From Bradyrhizobiaceae bacterium (lineage in GTDB: Bacteria; Pseudomonadota; Alphaproteobacteria; Rhizobiales; Xanthobacteraceae): DNA of 57,519 bases. The stretch is from assembly GCA_947479905.1 (NCBI GenBank), contig CANKBJ010000007.1, forward strand, positions 1-57,519. Direction: 5' to 3'. How positions within the stretch are numbered: the stretch's first letter is position 1; each line of letters starts with the position of its first letter. Positions 51,935 through 57,519 of this stretch are shown here, in pieces. The notes beneath the pieces are model-generated. The model was given only the letters and a program-made list of their open reading frames with translations. It searched no databases and was not told the DNA's origin. The position numbers and the translations under genes were made by a program.

Positions 51935-52639
51935 TTACTCAGCCGCCCCCGTCGCGCCGCCATGCGCCTTCGACCAGCCGGCCGGATCGTCGATGAACTT
52001 CTCGACCTCGGCCAGCATCTTCGGCTCGAACTTGTCCATCTTCTTGGCGACAGCCAGTACGTCGCGCCAGGTGGTCAGCGCGTGCAAGGTGACGCCGAGA
52101 TCGGACAGAATCTTCTCGCCTTCCTTGTAGATATTGTAGAAGAACACGACGAAGCAATGGTCGCATTGTCCGTCGGCATCGCGGATCGCCTTGACGAAAT
52201 TGACCTTGCTGCGGCCGTCGGTGGCGAGGTCCTCGACGAGGAGCACGCGCTGGCCGGGCAGCAACTGCCCTTCGATCTGCGCGTTGCGGCCGAAGCCCTT
52301 GGCCTTCTTGCGCACATATTGCATCGGCAGATGCATGCGGTCGGCGACCCAGGCGGCGAAGGGAATGCCAGCGGTCTCGCCGCCGGCCACCGCGTCGATA
52401 TTCGTCCGTCCAATATCGCGGTCGATGGCGTTGACCGCGTAGCCCATGATCGCCGAGCGCACGTCGGGAAACGAGATCAGCCAACGCGAGTCGTTATAGA
52501 CCGGGCTCGCCCAGCCGCTGGTGAAAATGAACGGCTTGTCGGTCATGAACCGCACCGCGCCGGTGTCGAGATACATTCGCGCGGTCAGCTCGGCGATGGT
52601 TTTCTTGTCGAGGAAATGGGCTTCTGGTTTCGTGTTCAT
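51935..52639 (-). CDS. pyrE: Orotate phosphoribosyltransferase
   Basis: Pyrimidine biosynthesis enzyme of 234 residues joining orotate and PRPP to OMP. PRPP-binding motif VLLVEDLATDGRSK, orotate-site strand FIFTSGWASPVYNDSR, flexible loop around RKKAKGFGRNAQIEGQL, and AGGETAGIPFAAWVA. The C-terminal extension (TLHALTTWRDVLAVAKKMDK) is characteristic of the alphaproteobacterial form. Stands alone between a hairpin and a palindromic repeat. Confidence 0.93.
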   Translation of the reverse strand: MNTKPEAHFLDKKTIAELTARMYLDTGAVRFMTDKPFIFTSGWASPVYNDSRWLISFPDVRSAIMGYAVNAIDRDIGRTNIDAVAGGETAGIPFAAWVADRMHLPMQYVRKKAKGFGRNAQIEGQLLPGQRVLLVEDLATDGRSKVNFVKAIRDADGQCDHCFVVFFYNIYKEGEKILSDLGVTLHALTTWRDVLAVAKKMDKFEPKMLAEVEKFIDDPAGWSKAHGGATGAAE

Positions 52640-52698
52640 GGGGCTAACGGATAGTCCAGCAGCGTCCCGAAACCAAGGGCGTAACGCTTTGTTTCCCC

Positions 52699-52800
52699 GT
52701 CATTCCGAGGCGGCCCGGAGGGCCGAGCCCGGAATCCAGAAACAAATTTTGAGGTCGCGTCTGGATTCCGGGTTCGCGCTGGCGCGCGCCCCGGAATGAC
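52699..52800. repeat. Long palindromic repeat, CATTCCGGG family, copy 2
   Basis: Same nested design as copy 1: outer GTCATTCCGAGGCGG ... CGCCCCGGAATGAC and inner CCCGGAATCCAG ... CTGGATTCCGGG. 102 bases between the pyrE start and the deacetylase stop. Confidence 0.85.
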
Positions 52801-52805
52801 AGGCG

Positions 52806-53711
52806 CTACTCCGGCTTTGGCCCGGCCTTTTTGAACCAGTCGGCGATCTGCGAGCCAGTCCAGAACAGCACGTCCTTTTTCTTGCGGATTTTCTGGAAAA
52901 TCTGCCGGAAATACTTGGCCCGGTGCGGCGCGCCCATGATGTAGGGGTGCACCGAAATCGCCATCACCCGGGCGCCGTCTTTGGAGTCCTTGTAGATCTG
53001 CTCGAACTGGTCCATGGCGCGCTCATAGAACTCGTTCGCCTTGTGATGCTGGATCAGCATCATGGCGACGTCGTTGCATTCCTGCGTATAGGGAATGTTG
53101 AGGATCGGCTTGTGGCGCGTCTTCATCCACACCGGCTGGTCGTCGAGCACCCAGTCGGCGACATAGTCGTAGCCTTCCTCCGACAGGATATCCGGCGTCT
53201 CCCAGGTTTCGGTCAGCCCGGGCCCGAGCCAGCCGCGCGGTTTCACCCCGGTCGCCTTCTGCAACACCGAAATGCATTTCTTGATGTCGGCGCGCTCGTC
53301 CTCGACCTTCTGCATGTTGCGCTGGGTCAGGCCGTGGCCGACGAATTCCCAGTTGCGCTCGACGCAAGCCTTTATCATTTCCGGAAAGGCGTTCACCGCG
53401 ACGCCGTTGACGTTCATCACGCCGGGAATCTTGAACTCGTCATAGACCTGCAACAGCCGCCAGAAGCCGACGCGGTTGCCGTATTCGTGCCAGCACCAGT
53501 TCGGAATGTCCGGCATCGGCGAACCGCCGGCCGGCGGCGTCAGCACTGTGCGCGGCATGGTCTGGGTCGGGTCCCATTCCTCGACATTGGTCACGGTCCA
53601 CACCACCATGCGCGCGCCTTTCGGCAGCTTGAGCGGCTCGCGGTTGATGATCGGCGAATAGGACAGGCGATCGCCCGGCAACATGCCGATCGGCGGCTCG
53701 GGAAAGTTCAT
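52806..53711 (-). CDS. Polysaccharide deacetylase-family (NodB/PuuE-like) protein 1
   Basis: Cytoplasmic (no signal peptide) hydrolase of 301 residues. Family landmarks: VTNVEEWDPTQTM near strand 1 (in place of the usual FDD), MLPGDRLSYSPIINREPLKL N-terminal block, WEFVGHGLTQRNMQ, ATGVKPRGWLGPGLTETWET, and HPYIMGAPHRAKYF. The usual His-x3-His metal pair appears as His-x3-Gln. Closest in style to PuuE-type allantoinases or amidases on small amides. Followed 16 bases upstream by paralogue 2, forming a pair on the minus strand. Confidence 0.82.
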   Translation of the reverse strand: MNFPEPPIGMLPGDRLSYSPIINREPLKLPKGARMVVWTVTNVEEWDPTQTMPRTVLTPPAGGSPMPDIPNWCWHEYGNRVGFWRLLQVYDEFKIPGVMNVNGVAVNAFPEMIKACVERNWEFVGHGLTQRNMQKVEDERADIKKCISVLQKATGVKPRGWLGPGLTETWETPDILSEEGYDYVADWVLDDQPVWMKTRHKPILNIPYTQECNDVAMMLIQHHKANEFYERAMDQFEQIYKDSKDGARVMAISVHPYIMGAPHRAKYFRQIFQKIRKKKDVLFWTGSQIADWFKKAGPKPE

Positions 53712-53727
53712 CGGGTGTTTCCTCGCG

Positions 53728-54606
53728 TTACTTTTTTATGGATTGATACCAATCCAGAATCTGCTCACCGTTCCAGTGCAGCACGCCTTCGTGGCTGTTC
53801 ACATAGTCGTAGATCGCTTCGAGATATTTGATCCGGTGCGGCTGGCCGCTGATGTAAGGGTGAATGGCGAGCGCGACGAATTTGGCGCGATGTTCGCTCT
53901 CGGCATAGAGCCGGTCGAACTGGTCCTTCACCAGATTGAGCAGATAGTCGCTGTTGTGATGCTGCACCAGCATCACCGGAATGTCGTTGAGTTCGATCGT
54001 GTAGGGCAATGTCACCAGCGGGCCGTTGACCGTCCTGATCGTCGTCGGTTCGTCGTCATAGACCCAGTCGCCGATATATTTGACGCCCGCGGCGGTGAGG
54101 AGATCGGGTGTCTCCAATGTCTGCGTCAGGCCGGGTCCGAGCCAGCCGACCGGGCGTTTGCCGGTGAACTTCTCCATGATGTCCATGCTGCGGTTGATCA
54201 TCGCGGCCTGATCGGGCTCCTTGTGGATCGGTCCCTGCTCATAGGCGTGGCCCATGAATTCCCAGCCGGCGTCGCGCGCCTCCGCCGCCACGCGCGGATA
54301 GTCCTCGCAGATGCGCGCATTGGCCGAAAGCGTCGGCTTGATGCCGAGCTTCTTGAACAAATCGAAAAAGCGCCAGCAGCCGACGCGCATGCCGTATTCG
54401 TGAAAGCCCCAGTGCACCACGTCGGGCATCAGTGGCACGCCGGTCGGCGCCGGCAGTTGCTGTCGCGCCATCGGCTTGGAAATGTCCCAGACTTCGTAAT
54501 TGACGATGGTCCAGAACACGATGCGCGCCTTGCCCGGCAGCTTGAGCGGCGGCCGGTCGACGATGGCCGAGTAGTCGGCGCGCTCGCGCGGGATCATGGG
54601 CGGCAT
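53728..54606 (-). CDS. Polysaccharide deacetylase-family (NodB/PuuE-like) protein 2
   Basis: Paralogue of the gene at 52806, 292 residues. Same blocks: RERADYSAIVDRPPLKLPGK, VNYEVWDISKPMA, WEFMGHAYEQGPIHKEP, KFTGKRPVGWLGPGLTQTLE, and IHPYISGQPHRIKY. Again His-x3-Gln instead of His-x3-His. The two proteins are similar in every block but far from identical, so they may form a heteromer or act on related substrates. No signal peptide. First of the two in transcription order. Confidence 0.82.
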   Translation of the reverse strand: MPPMIPRERADYSAIVDRPPLKLPGKARIVFWTIVNYEVWDISKPMARQQLPAPTGVPLMPDVVHWGFHEYGMRVGCWRFFDLFKKLGIKPTLSANARICEDYPRVAAEARDAGWEFMGHAYEQGPIHKEPDQAAMINRSMDIMEKFTGKRPVGWLGPGLTQTLETPDLLTAAGVKYIGDWVYDDEPTTIRTVNGPLVTLPYTIELNDIPVMLVQHHNSDYLLNLVKDQFDRLYAESEHRAKFVALAIHPYISGQPHRIKYLEAIYDYVNSHEGVLHWNGEQILDWYQSIKK

Positions 54607-54621
54607 GAGAACTCCTCCTCC

Positions 54622-54764
54622 GTCATTCCGGGACGGCCCGAAGGGCCGGGCCTGGAATCCAGGACCACAACAATGGCCCTGCGATGTGCCGCTGGATTCC
54701 GGGTTCGCGCATAGCGCGTCGAAGACGCGCGTAAACGCGCTTATGCCGCGCGCCCCGGAATGAC
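54622..54764. repeat. Long palindromic repeat, CATTCCGGG family, copy 3 (extended)
   Basis: Same arms as copies 1 and 2, but 143 bases long: about 36 extra bases containing the small hairpins CGCGTCGAAGACGCG and GCGCGTAAACGCGC lie between the inner and outer right arms. Located between the deacetylase start and the livF stop. Confidence 0.85.
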
Positions 54765-54766
54765 AA

Positions 54767-55486
54767 CTACGCCGTCGCCGCGACCCGCAATCCGACCAGC
54801 CGTTCCAAAGTCGCCGTGTCGGTCTGCAAGGCGCCGGATTGCGCGCGATGCGCGATGGCGCCGCGCTCCAGCACCACCGCCTCGGCGGTCAGCTCCAGCG
54901 CCACTTCGGTGTGCTGTTCGACCAAAACGATGGCGATCTTGCGTCCCGACAGCATCAGCTTCACCGCCGCGATCAGTTCGTCGACGATCACCGGCGCCAG
55001 GCCCTCGAACGGCTCGTCGAGCAACAGCAGCGACGGGTTGGTCATCAGCGCCCGCGCGATGGCCAGCATCTGCTGTTCGCCGCCGGACAGTTGATTGCCC
55101 ATGTTGCGGCGGCGTTCGTTCAGGCGCGGGAACAGGTTGTAGATGGCGTCGAGTTTCCAGTCGCCGGCGCGCGCCGCCACGGTGAGGTTTTCCTCCACCG
55201 TCAGCGACGGGAAAATCTCGCGCTCCTGCGGCACCCAGGCGATGCCGTTTGTAGCGCGCCAGTGCGGCGGCTGTTTGGAAATATCCTGGCCGCGCCAATA
55301 GACATGGCCGGCGCGCATCTGGGTGAATCCCATGATGGTCAGCAAAAGCGTCGATTTGCCGACGCCGTTGCGGCCCAAGACGGCGAGCGAGCCATGCTCC
55401 GGCAATTCGAGCGATACGTCGTGCAGCACCACGGCGTCGCCGTAGCCGGCGGTGACCTGCTGCAATTTGAGAAGTGCGTCAGCCAT
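54767..55486 (-). CDS. livF: Branched-chain amino-acid-type ABC transporter ATPase LivF
   Basis: Cytoplasmic ATPase of 239 residues starting MADALLKLQQ at 55486. Walker A GRNGVGKSTLLLTI, LSGGEQQMLAIARALM, LLLLDEPFEGLA, and the LivF-type WVPQEREIFPSLTVEENL. It overlaps the livG stop by eight bases (ATGGCTGA). A longer frame to 55612 lies over livG coding sequence and is rejected. Substrate could be amino acids, amides or aromatic acids; the adjacent deacetylase pair may process it. Confidence 0.9.
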   Translation of the reverse strand: MADALLKLQQVTAGYGDAVVLHDVSLELPEHGSLAVLGRNGVGKSTLLLTIMGFTQMRAGHVYWRGQDISKQPPHWRATNGIAWVPQEREIFPSLTVEENLTVAARAGDWKLDAIYNLFPRLNERRRNMGNQLSGGEQQMLAIARALMTNPSLLLLDEPFEGLAPVIVDELIAAVKLMLSGRKIAIVLVEQHTEVALELTAEAVVLERGAIAHRAQSGALQTDTATLERLVGLRVAATA

Positions 55487-56291
55487 GATGGCGCTTCCCG
55501 AGATAGACTTCGCGCACGCCCGGATCGGCGGAAATCTCGGCCGGTGTGCCTTCGGTGAACACGGTGCCGCCGACAAGAACGATAATGTGCGTGGCGAAAC
55601 GGAACACGACATGCATGTCGTGCTCGATAAACAAAAGCGTCAGATCGTTCGACAGGCCGGCCACCACCTCGAAAATGTCGCCGGATTCTTCCTGCGGCAC
55701 GCCGGCCGCCGGCTCGTCGAGAAGCAGCACCTTCGGCTTGGTCGCCAGCGCCAATGCGATTTCCAATAATCGTTGACGCCCATAGGGCAGTTCGCGCGTC
55801 GTCTGATAGGCGACGTCGCCGAGCTTGAGCTTGGCGAGAATCTCGTAAGCTTCCTCGATCGCGTCCTTGTTGACGGCGACGTTCTGCCAGAAGCGGGACG
55901 AGATGCCGCGACGCTCGCACACGGCGAGCGTCACCGCCTCGAGCGGATTGAGATGCGCGAACAGCGAATTGATCTGGAAGGTGCGCGCCAGGCCTCGCTT
56001 GACGCGCGCCTGCGGCGACAAGGCCGTGATGTCCTCGCCGCCGAGGATGATCTGGCCCTGGTTCGGCGGCAGCATGCCGGTCATCAGATTGATTAGCGTG
56101 GTCTTGCCGGCGCCGTTCGGCCCGATCAGCGCATAGCGGGCGCCGACCGGCAGATTGAGTTCTATGTCGCGGGCGACCACCAGCGAGCCGAACGAGCGCG
56201 ACAGGCCGCGCGTGGCGAGAGCGATCGTGCTTCCTGCGATCGCGTCTTTCGTAGAATGCGCAATTCCAGCATTGCTGTCGACGGCGCTCAT
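55479..56291 (-). CDS. livG: Branched-chain amino-acid-type ABC transporter ATPase LivG
   Basis: Cytoplasmic ATPase of 270 residues. Start MSAVDSNAGI at 56291 overlaps the livM stop as ATGA; an in-frame ATG four codons upstream is possible. An Ala/Ser-rich leader precedes LATRGLSRSFGSLVVARDIE. Walker A GPNGAGKTTLINLMTG, RTFQINSLFAHLNPLEAV (LivG signature insert), LPYGRQRLLEIALALA in place of LSGGQ, VLLLDEPAAGVP, and FIEHDMHVVF. Confidence 0.9.
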   Translation of the reverse strand: MSAVDSNAGIAHSTKDAIAGSTIALATRGLSRSFGSLVVARDIELNLPVGARYALIGPNGAGKTTLINLMTGMLPPNQGQIILGGEDITALSPQARVKRGLARTFQINSLFAHLNPLEAVTLAVCERRGISSRFWQNVAVNKDAIEEAYEILAKLKLGDVAYQTTRELPYGRQRLLEIALALATKPKVLLLDEPAAGVPQEESGDIFEVVAGLSNDLTLLFIEHDMHVVFRFATHIIVLVGGTVFTEGTPAEISADPGVREVYLGKRHHG

Positions 56292-57274
56292 TTGCGGCTC
56301 CATCGGGAAAACAGTTTGGACAGGCCGCCGAGAATGCCGTTCGGCAGCAGCATCACCACCGTCACCAGCAGGATGCCGATCCAGAAATACCAGTATTGCG
56401 GCGCGATGCCGGAGAACTGGTCGCGCGCGATCATGAAGATCGCGGCGCCGATCAAGCCGCCATACAGCCTTCCGGCGCCGCCGAGAACCAGCATCACCAG
56501 CACGTCGGCGGAGCGCTGGAAACTGATCGATTCGAGCGAGGCGCTGTTGGTGGTCTGCGTCAGCAGCGCGCCGCAGATGCCGGCGATGACGGCGGCGATG
56601 GTGTAGGCCTTGCGAATATGCGCGCGGCTGTCGGCGCCGATCGCCGGCATACGGTTCCAGTTCTCGCGGATGCCGCGCAGCGCCAGGCCGAACGGCGAAT
56701 TGATCAGCCGCCGCGCGCACAGGAACACGATGAACAGTGCCGCCAGCGAATAGGCGTAAGCCGTCTTGCCATAGAGATCGAAGCGGAACAGGCCGAAAAT
56801 CGGCTCGGTGCTCACGCCCTGAAAGCCGTCGCTGCCGCCGGTCAGCCAGTGCGCGCTATTCGCCACTTCATGCGCCAGGAGGCCGAGGCCGAGCGTGATC
56901 ATGATCAGCGGCAAATGGCGGAAGCGCGAGATGATGAAGGAGGTGGCATAGCCGAACAGGCCGGCCAACGCCGCCGCGACCAGCAGGCCGGAGAACGGCT
57001 CGCCCCAGACGTGTTTGGAAAATATTGCGGCGCTGTAGGCGCCGATGCCGAAGAACGCCGCGTGTCCGAGCGACACCACGCCGGCATAACCGAGGATGAT
57101 GTCGAGCGACAGCGCGAACAAAGCGGTGATGGCGATCTGGCTGGCCAGCGACAGGTAATTCGGAAACACCAGGAACGGCAACAAAGTCGCCAGCCAGAAC
57201 AGGATTTCCAGCGGGTGCCAGCGCGTGCGCGCCAGCAGATAGCCTTGCGGGGTGAGGGGTGTCGGGTTGGCCAT
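56288..57274 (-). CDS. livM: Branched-chain amino-acid-type ABC transporter permease LivM
   Basis: Inner-membrane permease of 328 residues with about nine or ten helices. Family blocks: LDIILGYAGVVSLGHAAFFGIGAY near residue 55, LINSPFGLALRGIRENWNRM, and the coupling region AYTIAAVIAGICGALLTQTT, ending VMLLPNGILGGLSKLFSRW. Three bases after the livH stop and coupled to livG by ATGA. Confidence 0.92.
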   Translation of the reverse strand: MANPTPLTPQGYLLARTRWHPLEILFWLATLLPFLVFPNYLSLASQIAITALFALSLDIILGYAGVVSLGHAAFFGIGAYSAAIFSKHVWGEPFSGLLVAAALAGLFGYATSFIISRFRHLPLIMITLGLGLLAHEVANSAHWLTGGSDGFQGVSTEPIFGLFRFDLYGKTAYAYSLAALFIVFLCARRLINSPFGLALRGIRENWNRMPAIGADSRAHIRKAYTIAAVIAGICGALLTQTTNSASLESISFQRSADVLVMLVLGGAGRLYGGLIGAAIFMIARDQFSGIAPQYWYFWIGILLVTVVMLLPNGILGGLSKLFSRWSRK

Positions 57275-57277
57275 GGT

Positions 57278-57519
57278 CTAGCGTTTCCCGAACAGGCCGG
57301 CCGGCTTCCACATCAGCACCACCACCATCACCAGATAGATGAGGAAGGCGCCGAGCTCCGGCACGTAATATTTGCCGGCAATGTCGCTGACGCCAATCAG
57401 CATGGCGGCGGCGAACGATCCGGCGATCGAGCCCAAGCCCCCGACCGAGACGACGATCAGCACATAGACCAGATAGGTGAAGGAGAAATTCGGATCGAGG
57501 CCGACGATCTCGATGGCCA
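57278..57519 (-). CDS. livH: Branched-chain amino-acid-type ABC transporter permease LivH (3' part)
   Basis: Only the last 80 residues are in the window; the gene continues beyond 57519. Visible: AIEIVGLDPNFSFTYLVYVL, VGGLGSIAGSFAAAMLIGVS, and the C-terminal MVVVLMWKPAGLFGKR, typical of LivH ends. First visible gene of the minus-strand livHMGF unit; the binding-protein gene, if linked, would lie outside the window. Confidence 0.9.
   Translation of the reverse strand, partial: AIEIVGLDPNFSFTYLVYVLIVVSVGGLGSIAGSFAAAMLIGVSDIAGKYYVPELGAFLIYLVMVVVLMWKPAGLFGKR

Overview
The window is about 57.5 kb of GC-rich DNA with dense, mostly operonic genes. It looks like the chromosome of an alphaproteobacterium of the order Rhizobiales, most likely the Bradyrhizobium / Rhodopseudomonas / Pseudolabrys side. 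The evidence is the FixL-FixJ-FixK oxygen cascade beside a full fixNOQP-fixGHIS set, many solute ABC systems, and interspersed palindromes of the type common in that group (CATTCCGG...CCGGAATG, and GCGCATGATC...GATCATGCGC). No phage, IS element, CRISPR array or rRNA was seen. The only RNA gene recognised is tRNA-Ser(GGA), with a truncated copy of its 5' half just upstream.

Layout. 1-1852 (minus): tungstate ABC importer tupBCA, with tupA cut by the window edge. 2041-2218: tRNA-Ser and its 5' ghost. 2288-9667 (minus): a sugar or sugar-acid uptake and catabolism unit, made of an IlvD/Edd-type dehydratase, an SDR dehydrogenase, a frameshifted ABC ATPase, a binding protein and two permeases. 9935-11734 (plus): allophanate hydrolase. 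11858-17916 (minus): dipeptide-type ABC importer with a fused double ATPase, followed by a GntR/FCD regulator. 18182-19317 (plus, divergent): a two-subunit ThDP enzyme resembling sulfopyruvate decarboxylase. 19485-28253 (plus): a three-gene unit encoding a membrane patatin whose catalytic domain is split by many membrane helices, a diheme cytochrome c lipoprotein, and a GMC oxidoreductase joined through a membrane segment to a catalase-like domain. I know of no described pathway with this composition, and it is the best candidate for a new system here.

28277-50824 is an oxygen-response region: fixJ, fixL and fixK; an amidohydrolase; a CBS-BON protein; a hybrid kinase and its receiver; an anion transporter with 2-oxoacid:ferredoxin oxidoreductase korAB; an LTXXQ-type periplasmic protein; ompW; and ccoNOQP plus ccoGHIS for the cbb3 oxidase. 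TTGAY-N4-ATCAA motifs (FixK/FNR boxes) lie before the CBS gene, between ompW and ccoN (two), and before ccoG. One-mismatch versions lie before the transporter-korAB unit and before the LTXXQ gene. This fits a local regulon in which FixL senses oxygen, FixJ activates fixK, and FixK switches on the oxidase and neighbouring genes.

50825-57519 returns to housekeeping and uptake: a cupin with a histone-like lysine-rich tail, a YaiI-type protein, pyrE, two tandem polysaccharide-deacetylase paralogues, and a branched-chain amino-acid-type ABC importer (livFGM plus the 3' end of livH). Long palindromic repeats sit at 11740, 52699 and 54622. All functional calls come from reading motifs by eye; no database search was run.
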